Shown: positions 46,063-54,746 of the stretch, piece by piece
Layout of the letters: every line of letters begins with the position of its first letter
Numbering within the stretch: position 1 is the stretch's first letter
Origin: HXMU1420-13 sp024742815
GTDB lineage: Bacteria > Bacteroidota > Rhodothermia > Balneolales > Balneolaceae
Assembly (NCBI GenBank): GCA_024742815.1
Contig: JANSXX010000007.1
Span: 110,133 to 174,132 of the forward strand
DNA length: 64,000 bases
Reading direction: 5' to 3'
The notes under the pieces: generated by a model
Databases searched by the model: none
Seen by the model: only the letters and a program-made list of their open reading frames with translations
What the model was told of the DNA's origin: nothing
Program-made: the position numbers and the translations under genes

Positions 46063-48981
46063 ATGTGTATCAAAAATAAATCCCTCATTTTTGTTCTGAT
46101 ATTACTTGGTGCAACTTCTGTACAAGCTATTGCTCAGAATGATCAAGAACGCTTCGACAAACTCTATGGCGCAGGGGATGAGCTATATGATGCATACGAA
46201 TATGAGAAAGCCGCTGAGCTATTTGAGCAATCATTTGATATTGCTATTGAAGCTGACCTACCGTTTAGCTTTGTATATGATGCACTTTACGCTGTTTCTC
46301 TTAGCTATAAAAATGCACTTAAGTTTGATGAGGCCATTGAAAGTATCCAATATACAATCAATACCTATTCTTTTGAACTAACAGACCTCCAATTCGGCGA
46401 ACAATATTATCTACTTGGTAGTACCTATATAAACAGCGATCAATTTGAAAAAGCGTTTGGAGCCTATGAGCAGTCCATTCATTTTTATCAAAACATAGAG
46501 ATGTATGAACGAGTAGCCAAAGCTTATGCTGCTCGTGGAATTGCGTATATAGAAACCGATGAATACGACCTTGCACTGGCTGATTTACAACAGGCTGAGG
46601 CACTTGTTCCCGATGAAAACGAGGCCGATAAGTCGTTTATTTACATGACATTTTACAGCCTTCATTTATACATGGAAACGCCTACTCTAGGAGTAGCTTA
46701 TTTAGAGAAGGCCTATGAACTTGCTAAAAAAACGGGTAACAAAGAAAATCAACTTAATACCGCTACTTACCTGGCTGATCACTACGTTTCAGAAAACAAG
46801 TATAGCGAGGGACTCGCATTTGCAAATGAAGCTCTATTTTTAGCGAAAGAAACCAACGATCTCCTTCAATTATCTACCATCTACGATATTATTGGTCGCA
46901 TCTATTATGGTTTATCCGAGTTTGAAAAATCGATTTTTCATTTTAACGAAGCCATCGCCATTCTCCAACAACTGGGCCTTGAACGTAAGGTAGCAGAAGT
47001 GCAACTTTTTGTGGGTCAAGTTGCGCTATCTCAAGGCGAATTGGATGCAGCAAAGACTATTTTTTCTGGCATTAATAGCCAGTTATTGCATGTTCGTTAT
47101 CAAATCAAGCTTTTGCATGAACAGGCAGAGCTATATATGGAGCTAGAAGATTTTACTAAGGCTGAAAGTTTTCTTAATCAATCAATGGCTTTAATTAGCG
47201 ATGACTTGGAAGTTTTAAAACCTCAGATCTATTTCATGTATCTGAAGTTACCGGATGACATTATATCACCAGAAAAAAAATTAGAGTATGCCAAATATAT
47301 TTACCGCCTCTCCGGCACTAAGTCGTTAAAGAGTAGAATGGCGGCTGAATTTACTTTGGCTAAATATTTTGAACCTTTTAATGCAGATAGTGCTTTTTAT
47401 TACGCCTATACTGCGCTCGAAAAATTAGAAAATCGTCGATTAAGTACCTACTCAAGTGCACTTAAAAACTCACTGAATACCAAATGGCAGCATGTTTATT
47501 ATTTATTAGCGCGTTGGGAAGTGGAGCACAAAAACGACTACAATAAGGCATTTGTGCTTCATGAACAAGCCAAATCCAGAGCACTTTTCGACCAAATATA
47601 CGAGCAACGCTTTCTCTCTTTAGTTGATGCCGAAAATCCTTCTTCAATTCAATTACTGGAGCTACAAAAAAAAATCGACCTTTTATATCACCTTGAAGAC
47701 AACCCAACATTGGGTTCCAGTAATTCTACAGCTATTGAAATTGCTGAGCTTGAGCTTCAATACCAAAGTTTACAGGATGAGTTGGTGCGCGCTAACCCAG
47801 CGATGCAAGACTTAACGTACCCAACACTTACTACACTTGAGGAAGCTCAAAAATTACTGGATAGAAGAACTGCACTTATAAACTATGGGGTGATGCACGA
47901 CCAGCTATTTATCTTTCTGGTTAAAGACGGTGGCTTTCGGTTCATCCCCATACTCGATAAACCAAACCTACGAGATGACTTGACGGAATATATTGAAGCA
48001 TTCAGAGATGCAATCATTTCGAAAGAAGAAAATGAACTGTTATCGATTGCTTCAAAAAAATTAACGCAGTTCTTAATCGAACCAATTTCTAGTGAGCTTG
48101 AAGATGTTGAACACCTGATTATTATTCCGGATGGTCCGCTTCATTTACTTCCGTTTGAAGCTTTAATGCATAAAAACAGATATTTAATCGAGCACTTTGC
48201 CATAAAATACATTCCTTCCGTCTCGGTATTTAACATTATTGATGAACGGCAACCTGTAGATTTTGAACGATCTTTAGTGGGGCTTGCCAGTACCGGGTTT
48301 GAATCGGGCGATGATTTAACGGTGGCAAGTTCGCAGGCTGCATTTTCTACCTTGCCGTATACATTGGCAGAAATCGATTCGATTACAACTAGCTTTTTGG
48401 AACCAATGGTATTGAAAAATGAGCAAGTAACGGAAGCGGCATTTAAAGCACTCGATTTATCTGAGTACCGATTTATGCACTTTGCCGCCCATGGTAATAT
48501 TAATGAATCTGCTCCTGAACAAAGTGGACTTATCCTATCCAAAAAAACAGAAACAGAAACACTTTTTGGGGAAGATGGTTACTTAAATGCTCGCGAAATT
48601 TCACAACTCGATATCAATGCAAATCTAGTAGTTTTAAGTGCCTGTAATACTGGCGTTGGGCGTATTATAAATGGCGAAGGAGTAATGGGTTTACAACGAT
48701 CTTTTCTTGCAGCCGGAGCTTCATCGGTTATGGTGAGTTTGTGGAGCATATTTGATAGAAGCACGCCAATTTTCATGAACAAGTTTTACAAAAACCTACT
48801 CGAAATCGAAGAAGAAGAACTATCATTTATCGATAAAGCATTGATGTACGCAAACCTGTATTCAAGCGATATCGTTGATTTCAAAACGCTTGCTCTGCAA
48901 CAAACCAAAAAGCAAATGATCGAACATCCTTATTATAATCATCCGGTACATTGGGCACCTTTTGTTTTAACCGGCAAATAA
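46063..48981 (+). CDS. Exported TPR-CHAT domain protease-like protein
   Basis: 972 aa. Residues 1-24 are a signal peptide (VQAIAQ). Some ten TPR-like helical repeats fill ~30-500 (VYDALYAVSLSYKNA, EQYYLLGSTYINSDQFEKAF and so on). A helical linker precedes the C-terminal CHAT domain (~640-972), a caspase-like fold. The catalytic dyad is intact: His in RFMHFAAHGNINESAPE and Cys in NLVVLSACNTGVGRIINGEG, followed by MGLQRSFLAAGASSVMVSLW. CHAT proteases include separase relatives and gasdermin- or Csx30-cleaving enzymes. Here export points to the periplasm or surface, and the TPR would choose the substrate. Divergent from a 34-aa peptide gene. Confidence 0.9.
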   Translation: MCIKNKSLIFVLILLGATSVQAIAQNDQERFDKLYGAGDELYDAYEYEKAAELFEQSFDIAIEADLPFSFVYDALYAVSLSYKNALKFDEAIESIQYTINTYSFELTDLQFGEQYYLLGSTYINSDQFEKAFGAYEQSIHFYQNIEMYERVAKAYAARGIAYIETDEYDLALADLQQAEALVPDENEADKSFIYMTFYSLHLYMETPTLGVAYLEKAYELAKKTGNKENQLNTATYLADHYVSENKYSEGLAFANEALFLAKETNDLLQLSTIYDIIGRIYYGLSEFEKSIFHFNEAIAILQQLGLERKVAEVQLFVGQVALSQGELDAAKTIFSGINSQLLHVRYQIKLLHEQAELYMELEDFTKAESFLNQSMALISDDLEVLKPQIYFMYLKLPDDIISPEKKLEYAKYIYRLSGTKSLKSRMAAEFTLAKYFEPFNADSAFYYAYTALEKLENRRLSTYSSALKNSLNTKWQHVYYLLARWEVEHKNDYNKAFVLHEQAKSRALFDQIYEQRFLSLVDAENPSSIQLLELQKKIDLLYHLEDNPTLGSSNSTAIEIAELELQYQSLQDELVRANPAMQDLTYPTLTTLEEAQKLLDRRTALINYGVMHDQLFIFLVKDGGFRFIPILDKPNLRDDLTEYIEAFRDAIISKEENELLSIASKKLTQFLIEPISSELEDVEHLIIIPDGPLHLLPFEALMHKNRYLIEHFAIKYIPSVSVFNIIDERQPVDFERSLVGLASTGFESGDDLTVASSQAAFSTLPYTLAEIDSITTSFLEPMVLKNEQVTEAAFKALDLSEYRFMHFAAHGNINESAPEQSGLILSKKTETETLFGEDGYLNAREISQLDINANLVVLSACNTGVGRIINGEGVMGLQRSFLAAGASSVMVSLWSIFDRSTPIFMNKFYKNLLEIEEEELSFIDKALMYANLYSSDIVDFKTLALQQTKKQMIEHPYYNHPVHWAPFVLTGK

Positions 48982-49022
48982 TCTGGTTGATCGATTCGAT
49001 TCTATTCTATTCTCTAATCTAT

Positions 49023-50645
49023 TTAGTTTTGCTTTGTCCGTTCTATAAACTGCTGATTATCTACCAAGGGGCGACCGGCATCATTTGCCAATAAAGCGGT
49101 TGTCATAAAAATCAATTTTGTTCGCTTTTGAAGCGCCTCAAAATCGATTTTATCTATTTCATCCGATGGGCGGTGATAATCTTCATGCGTGCCGTTAAAG
49201 AAAAAGATGAATGGTACTCCCAATCGCCCGAAATTCCAATGGTCGCTTCGGCGATAAAACTGGTTGGGGTCGTTTAAGTCGTTGTAACGATCGCTGAGTT
49301 CCAAGTTTACACTCATTTGATTGGCCTGCTCTAGGGTCGCTTGCAATCCGCCGGAAATGATTTTACCCCCGATCACATAAATATAATTCGGATTGTCGGT
49401 GTATCGATCATCTCTTCTGCCAATCATATCCGAATTCAAATTAGCAACGGTATTTTCGATGGAAAAAATGGGATGATCGGAATAATAGCGAGAGCCTAAC
49501 AATCCTCGTTCCTCTCCGGAAACATGTAATATTAAAACACTTCGTTTAATTTCGGCACCAGCTTGCTTTGCAGAAGCTAAGGCTTGAGCAACGTGCAACA
49601 GACCTACGGTTCCACTTCCATCATCATCGGCACCGTTATATATCGCATCGCCTGTAGAATCTGGAGTACTAATTCCCACATGATCGTAATGCGAACTCAA
49701 AACAATTACTTCGTCTTTTAATTCTGGATCAGTTCCTTCTATTAAAGCGACGATATTTTTCGTTTCAACCACATCCTTCTTAACCTGCGCTTGATGATAC
49801 AGCGTATAAGGAAGTTCATAGCCTTCAAAAGCTTCAGGAGAGTCTTTAATTTCTGTTTCAAGTGCTGCTAATTCTTCTAGCGAATTTAATCCAAAAAGTG
49901 TAGCTGCTAAACTGGGTCGAATTCTGTTAAATGGTGCTTCGGCTTGGTCTTCGGATAAATACTCAAGGGCAAGTCCGGATGATTCTCCAAATTCTTCCTG
50001 CATTTGCATTGCTTGATCCTCGAAATCCTGCTCATCGGTACCAATAATGAGAATTGCACCCTTTGCACCGCTGTTTTCTATGGCATCTTGAATAGCAGAA
50101 AAATCAGTTATTGAGCGGTCGTAAAACAGAAGTATCCATTTTCGGTCGAGGTTTCCTTCAAAATGATTAATTCCATTAGCTTCATCTTTAATGCCATATC
50201 CGGCAAAAAATAATTCTCCGCTAACAGTGCCACCGCCACCCAGTAATGTATTAAAGCTTCCAATTTGATTGGCGCTGTGAACGGACTCATCAATTGGCTC
50301 GCCATTGGAATTATACACTGCGTAGTTTATACTCTCAAACACATTGCTCGACAGATTAAAGTACTGGAAATACGAATCATCATCCCCAACCGGAATAAGA
50401 CCAAGTTCCTCGTAGCGACCGGCAAGATAGTCGGCCGCTTTTTTTAGGCCTTCGCTGCCGGTATCTCGTCCTTCCATTTCATCACTTGCAATAACGGTTA
50501 AGTCGAGCAGTAAACCCTCTTCCGTAATAGTGTTTTGAAAGTCGGTTACATCAGGAACAGGAAGTTCAACAGCTTGTTTAGAACTACTACATGCAACAAG
50601 CAGTGTAATAGCTAGGAGTATAAGAGAGCGAGAGGTACGTGACAT
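49023..50645 (-). CDS. M28-family zinc aminopeptidase, lipoprotein
   Basis: About 540 aa from ATG 50645 (MSRTSRSLILLAITLLVACSS), which yields a lipobox LVAC. A PA-type insert (~150-260) precedes the peptidase domain. The metal and catalytic residues of M28 are visible: SSHYDHVG, GADDDGSGTVGLL, SGEERGLLGSRYY, NLNSDMIGR and GTHEDYHRPSDE. It trims N-terminal residues from peptides outside the cytosol. The stop of scpA lies 5 bp upstream. Confidence 0.93.
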   Translation of the reverse strand: MSRTSRSLILLAITLLVACSSSKQAVELPVPDVTDFQNTITEEGLLLDLTVIASDEMEGRDTGSEGLKKAADYLAGRYEELGLIPVGDDDSYFQYFNLSSNVFESINYAVYNSNGEPIDESVHSANQIGSFNTLLGGGGTVSGELFFAGYGIKDEANGINHFEGNLDRKWILLFYDRSITDFSAIQDAIENSGAKGAILIIGTDEQDFEDQAMQMQEEFGESSGLALEYLSEDQAEAPFNRIRPSLAATLFGLNSLEELAALETEIKDSPEAFEGYELPYTLYHQAQVKKDVVETKNIVALIEGTDPELKDEVIVLSSHYDHVGISTPDSTGDAIYNGADDDGSGTVGLLHVAQALASAKQAGAEIKRSVLILHVSGEERGLLGSRYYSDHPIFSIENTVANLNSDMIGRRDDRYTDNPNYIYVIGGKIISGGLQATLEQANQMSVNLELSDRYNDLNDPNQFYRRSDHWNFGRLGVPFIFFFNGTHEDYHRPSDEIDKIDFEALQKRTKLIFMTTALLANDAGRPLVDNQQFIERTKQN

Positions 50646-50649
50646 TTTT

Positions 50650-51402
50650 CTACGATATATTTGCGGAGATAATTTCATCAACGGGCTTAAGGTCCAGATA
50701 AAAATCAGTGGGATCTTCGCCCAGGTATAAATTAATTTGTTGTTCTTTAATCATTTCAAGAACGGCTAAAAAGGTAACTACTACGATAACACGGCTGTGG
50801 ATGTTTTGGCATAATTCTCTGAAGTTTTGCCTCCCACGATTTTGTAGAGTCAACAACACGAACTCGCTTTGTTGCTCAATAGTAGCTTTTACTTTTTCTA
50901 CTTTATGTACAATGTTTTTCCGTTCGATGTCGCTTAACACTTTTCGAAAAGCTCCAATAAGGTCAAACATCGTTACATCTTTCAGTGCTTCGCCGGTGGC
51001 TCGTTTATCCACTTGGTCGGCATCATAAAAACCGCGAGTATATTTTTTGCGCGTTTCTTCATCGATATCGGCCATTTTCTCGGCCATCTCTTTGTAGCGC
51101 TTATATTCGAGTAACCGCTGAACAAGCTCATACCTTGGGTCGGTTTCGTCAATTTCTTCGGCGTCTTCGCCTTCTTCGCGGGGCAGCATCATTTTAGCCT
51201 TAATCGACATTAGCATGCTCGCCATTAGCACAAATTCGCTGGCAACATCTAAATCGAGTTCTTCCATTAATTGGATGAATTCCAGAAACTGCTCGGTAAT
51301 GTAGGAGATCGGAATGTCGTAGATATCCAGTTCGTCGCGTTTGATGAAAAAGAGGAGGAGGTCGAGGGGACCTTCGAAGTTATTTAATTGAACTCGATAC
51401 AT
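50650..51402 (-). CDS. scpA: Segregation and condensation protein A
   Basis: 250 aa. The N-terminus MYRVQLNNFEGPLDLLLFFIKRDELDIYDIPI is diagnostic. The central part ASEFVLMASMLMSIKAKMMLP and a C-terminal winged helix (VIVVVTFLAVLEMIKEQQI) fit kleisin ScpA. It bridges SMC heads with ScpB for chromosome compaction. No scpB is next to it here. Co-directional with the M28 gene. Confidence 0.95.
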   Translation of the reverse strand: MYRVQLNNFEGPLDLLLFFIKRDELDIYDIPISYITEQFLEFIQLMEELDLDVASEFVLMASMLMSIKAKMMLPREEGEDAEEIDETDPRYELVQRLLEYKRYKEMAEKMADIDEETRKKYTRGFYDADQVDKRATGEALKDVTMFDLIGAFRKVLSDIERKNIVHKVEKVKATIEQQSEFVLLTLQNRGRQNFRELCQNIHSRVIVVVTFLAVLEMIKEQQINLYLGEDPTDFYLDLKPVDEIISANIS

Positions 51403-51492
51403 ACTCTAAATTACAGGCTAAATATCTTAAATTCATCGTTTTCTTTAATTACCTGAATGTTATTTTATTGCGGCTTAACCCCGTAGCAATTT

Positions 51493-52038
51493 ATGGATTA
51501 TTCAAAATTTGTTTATGCTATTCAAAGTGATGATGAACCCGTTATCAACGAAATGGTTCCCATCATAATGAGTGTGTTGATAAAGTTTCTGAAAGTGAGG
51601 CAGGGAGCCGACCATCACGATGCCGAAGATTGCGCACAAAATACGCTCATACAAGCCACAGAAAAGATCAAAACAGATCAAATTGAGAACCCAAATTCGG
51701 TGATTTACTACTTGTTTACCACGGCAAAGAACGAGTATTTCAAACTTCTTAAGAAGGATCGAGAAAGTAACTACGAAGAAATCCCCGAGTCGTATGCTAC
51801 TGAGGGAGATCAGCTGTTAAACTTGTTAGAAGCCGAAAAACAGCGAGTTCTAAGCCTGTGTATGAAGTTGTTAAAACCAGACTTAAAAGAATATATCCAA
51901 CATTGGTTTAATAATCCACGGGATGAAGCTGCTGTGGTTGCCGATCATTTTGGAATTTCTGTAAACAATGCGTGGACCAAAAAACATCGCGTTTTAAAAC
52001 TGTTGAAAGAATGTTGCCAAAAAAAATTAGATCAATAG
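51493..52038 (+). CDS. ECF-type RNA polymerase sigma factor
   Basis: 181 aa. A region-2-like part (~20-90) has HHDAEDCAQNTLIQATEKI and NSVIYYLFTTAKNEYFKLLKKD. A region-4 HTH (~130-175) has DEAAVVADHFGISVNNAWTKKHRVLKLL. There is no anti-sigma domain. The next gene, 77 bp downstream, encodes a membrane protein with an N-terminal soluble part, a common anti-sigma layout. Confidence 0.85.
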   Translation: MDYSKFVYAIQSDDEPVINEMVPIIMSVLIKFLKVRQGADHHDAEDCAQNTLIQATEKIKTDQIENPNSVIYYLFTTAKNEYFKLLKKDRESNYEEIPESYATEGDQLLNLLEAEKQRVLSLCMKLLKPDLKEYIQHWFNNPRDEAAVVADHFGISVNNAWTKKHRVLKLLKECCQKKLDQ

Positions 52039-52115
52039 TGTAAGGAGTTCCTCTGAAAACGATCTTACATAACAGAATGTGAGTAAAACGACACATTCTG
52101 AATACGAGAAAAATT

Positions 52116-52898
52116 ATGAGTGACTACAGAGAAATACAGAAAAAGATAGATGCCTACGTAAAAGGCACGCTTAAGGAAAAAGAGATTGAGGAGCTTTGGG
52201 TAGAATTTGCGAAGCAACCAGATTTATTGGATCAACTAGAGCTTGAAGTAGGTGTAAAATCTATAATCGAGCAGGAGATGGCCGAAGGAAGCACGCCAAA
52301 AGCGACCATCACTAAACTACCTACGTGGACATGGCACGCCGCAGCGGCTGCTGTGCTTTTGATTGTAGCTTCCATTCAAATACTTCAGATACCTAGTAAA
52401 AGTAACTTAAATCAATTTGTGGTGAATAAAATTGGTGCAGATCAACTTGAAAGCTCCGATGGTGTTCGCGCCAAAGACATGCAAATATCGGCTGCTGATT
52501 CTATGCTTAACCTTGGTTTTAGTGAGTTTGTTTCGGGTAATAATGAACGCGCATTGTATCTATTCAACGAAGTGATTAGCGAGTTCGATTATGAGCCCTA
52601 TGGATCGAAAGCCTATTTGAATAAAGGAATAGTGTATTACAATCAGTCGGATTACGATTCCGCCATTGTTGCTTTCCGTTTTGCTTTAGATCGGGTAGAT
52701 GACAGCAGAATGATCGAGGAAAAAAGTTATTGGTACCTGGGAAATGCACTGGTAAATACCAATCTACTTGAAGATGCACGCATAGCAATAATGCAAGCTT
52801 ACAGTCTTGACGGCGTGTTCCGCAAACCTGCGTTCTTGTTGCTGCAAAAGCTGAATTATGATCTAGGTTATATTCAGGCAGAAGAAGTAGGGCAGTGA
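52116..52898 (+). CDS. Membrane TPR protein, probable anti-sigma partner
   Basis: 260 aa. Residues 1-65 are cytosolic and helical (IQKKIDAYVKGTLKEKEIEELW), resembling the zinc-less anti-sigma domains that precede a TM. A TM helix is at ~72-92 (WHAAAAAVLLIVASIQILQI). The outside part has three TPR-like repeats (~125-250). Its position after an ECF sigma gene suggests a membrane anti-sigma factor that senses an external partner through its TPR. The domain match is partial. Confidence 0.7.
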   Translation: MSDYREIQKKIDAYVKGTLKEKEIEELWVEFAKQPDLLDQLELEVGVKSIIEQEMAEGSTPKATITKLPTWTWHAAAAAVLLIVASIQILQIPSKSNLNQFVVNKIGADQLESSDGVRAKDMQISAADSMLNLGFSEFVSGNNERALYLFNEVISEFDYEPYGSKAYLNKGIVYYNQSDYDSAIVAFRFALDRVDDSRMIEEKSYWYLGNALVNTNLLEDARIAIMQAYSLDGVFRKPAFLLLQKLNYDLGYIQAEEVGQ

Positions 52899-52999
52899 TA
52901 AAGTAGCGTGCAAGCGTTCAGCGTGCGAAACCGCTGGCGGAGCAGGGTGAGTCTTATTGTCGAAGGTCCCCTTGGTAAATCACTTTTTATGATTTGAAT

Positions 53000-53281
53000 T
53001 TACTGGATTTCGAGCTTTACTTTTTTTCCTAATGCTTTTGCATATTTGGCAAGCGTAGACAGTTTGATATCCTCAGCATGATTTTCCATTCTGGAAATCA
53101 CTGATTTTGTGGTATTCAACTTCTCAGCAACATCAGCCTGGGTTGCTCCCATATTTTCGCGGGCCTGACGAAGAATTACTCCAATCTTGAAATTGAGATA
53201 TCCTTCCTCAAAATTCTCTGCAAACTCCGGGCTTTCCGCTTTCTTTTTATCGATAAAAATTTCTAAATCATCTTTACTCAT
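53000..53281 (-). CDS. HigA-like XRE antitoxin
   Basis: 93 aa from ATG 53281. A GGAGG (plus-strand CCTCC at 53290-53294) lies 8 nt upstream and fixes this start; a start six codons earlier would fall inside the toxin frame. The C-terminal HTH reads IGVILRQARENMGATQADVAEKLNTTKSVISRMENH. It binds the toxin and represses the operon. Its ATG overlaps the toxin stop (ATGA, 53278-53281): a toxin-first type II module. Confidence 0.9.
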   Translation of the reverse strand: MSKDDLEIFIDKKKAESPEFAENFEEGYLNFKIGVILRQARENMGATQADVAEKLNTTKSVISRMENHAEDIKLSTLAKYAKALGKKVKLEIQ

Positions 53282-53628
53282 TGTTCTTTCCTCCGGCAAT
53301 AATCGCGTTTACGTTCTTCGGCAGTTTCTATTTCTTGTTTTGGGACTTTATTCGTTTTCTTGGCAAAACCACTGGTTAAGACGATTAGTTTTGGTCCGTC
53401 AAAGAACCCCAATAACCGAAACGTGTTATTTCCAAGCGTTGCCCGAATTTCCCAAATATCATCTGTGCTTTTGAGTTTCTTCAAATACTGAGTGGGAACT
53501 TGTTCTAAATCACGAACAATACGGAGTGTCCACGCAACCTTTTTTGATTGTTTTTCAGGAAGAGTTTGCAAGAAATCTTCCACAGGACAATTCCCGGTTT
53601 TAGTTCGGTAAAACTTGATAATTCGCAC
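53278..53628 (-). CDS. HigB/Gp49-like RelE-superfamily toxin
   Basis: 116 aa. The sequence matches the phage-derived Gp49-like family (PF05973): IKFYRTKTGNCPVEDFLQTL, KVAWTLRIVRDLE, LKSTDDIWEIRATLGNNTFRLLGFFDGPKLIVLTSGFAKKTNK. Members are usually ribosome-dependent mRNA endonucleases. It precedes and overlaps its XRE antitoxin. Confidence 0.9.
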   Translation of the reverse strand: MRIIKFYRTKTGNCPVEDFLQTLPEKQSKKVAWTLRIVRDLEQVPTQYLKKLKSTDDIWEIRATLGNNTFRLLGFFDGPKLIVLTSGFAKKTNKVPKQEIETAEERKRDYCRRKEQ

Positions 53629-53737
53629 ATAGAAAAGTTAGCATATTTGCGAACATAATCAATTATATTTTATAGCGAAAAGAGGGGTGAGCGGCTTATG
53701 ATAGATCCCTAAGGGAAAACGCATATTAGTTTACATT

Positions 53738-54673
53738 CTAAATTTCGTTCGATATACTCATTTCAACAAACGCCGACCTAATCTTAAGGTGATATCGATC
53801 ATAATAATCACCATCTATATTCAGATTACTTTCAGTCTGTCTAATAATTGATTCAGCTTTATTTCTTTCCCATTGAATCATTGGTAACCAAATATCAACA
53901 TTAAATACTATTTCAGCTTTTGATGTATTATTTACAAAATCTTTTGAAGCTTCGTAAGAATCCCAAATTTCAACATTAGTTCTTGTAGTAAGACCAGAAT
54001 AAATTCCACTTTCAATTGATTCTTCAAGTTCACTTTTGTCTTTACTATCAAATAGTGAATAATCATCAAAAATATGATTCATTGTAAATGAAAGTGAAGA
54101 AATGATTAGGAATAGGATGATAAGTTCCGATGGCTTATGAATTGAATAATTTAGTTGCAAGTCAGTTGAAAAAACTTGATCAGTATTAGATGGAGCAAAT
54201 TCAATTGAAGTATTTGTTGCTCTATCATGAATCATTTTTTCAGTTTTGATTGCTAGATAAGCAGAGTAAATAATGACAGAATATTGAAATGCAAATAGTA
54301 ATATTCCTATTCCACCATAGAAGTCAAAGCCAAGCAGCCGACTAGGCAATTCTTGAAGCTCAATAGGCCAGATTAATGCAAGGATTAATATCCTGATATT
54401 GAATTTCTTGTAACTAAATACTTTGGTGTCTTCATCGTATTTAACTCTGAGTTTTAATACTGCTTTACCAAAACTGAAGTCTCTTTTTTTAATGCTTGAA
54501 AGCACTAAGAAATAGAAATAAAATGTAATAAGAGGTGTTAAGTATTCAAGCCAATCGGGAATTGGAATCGGGTTTATATTTCTTACAATCGCTGTGAGAA
54601 TGGTGATAAAAAGAAGATCTATTAAAAATGCTCCTAATCTATACTTCCAAATTCCAAGATTCTGTTCAGTCAT
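53738..54673 (-). CDS. RDD-family membrane protein
   Basis: 311 aa. The RDD domain is seen at IWKYRLGAFLIDLLFI (Arg-Asp), SFGKAVLKLRVKYD and MIHDRATNTSI (~165). Four TM helices in the first half and one at ~195 are predicted. The last 110 residues are hydrophilic and unknown. The gene is more A+T-rich than its neighbours, which may reflect acquisition. RDD proteins are poorly understood; some act in ion or Na+/H+ transport. Confidence 0.8.
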   Translation of the reverse strand: MTEQNLGIWKYRLGAFLIDLLFITILTAIVRNINPIPIPDWLEYLTPLITFYFYFLVLSSIKKRDFSFGKAVLKLRVKYDEDTKVFSYKKFNIRILILALIWPIELQELPSRLLGFDFYGGIGILLFAFQYSVIIYSAYLAIKTEKMIHDRATNTSIEFAPSNTDQVFSTDLQLNYSIHKPSELIILFLIISSLSFTMNHIFDDYSLFDSKDKSELEESIESGIYSGLTTRTNVEIWDSYEASKDFVNNTSKAEIVFNVDIWLPMIQWERNKAESIIRQTESNLNIDGDYYDRYHLKIRSAFVEMSISNEI

Positions 54674-54746
54674 TGATTATTAATTCAGAGATGCAAACTA
54701 ACGACACCACGTTTAAATGTGGCAGGTCTTTGTTTTAAAATAGATC

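Noticed and set aside
53000..53628. HigB/HigA pair as another integron cassette
   Set aside because: No attC arms or inverse core pair flank it; it is an ordinary stand-alone module.
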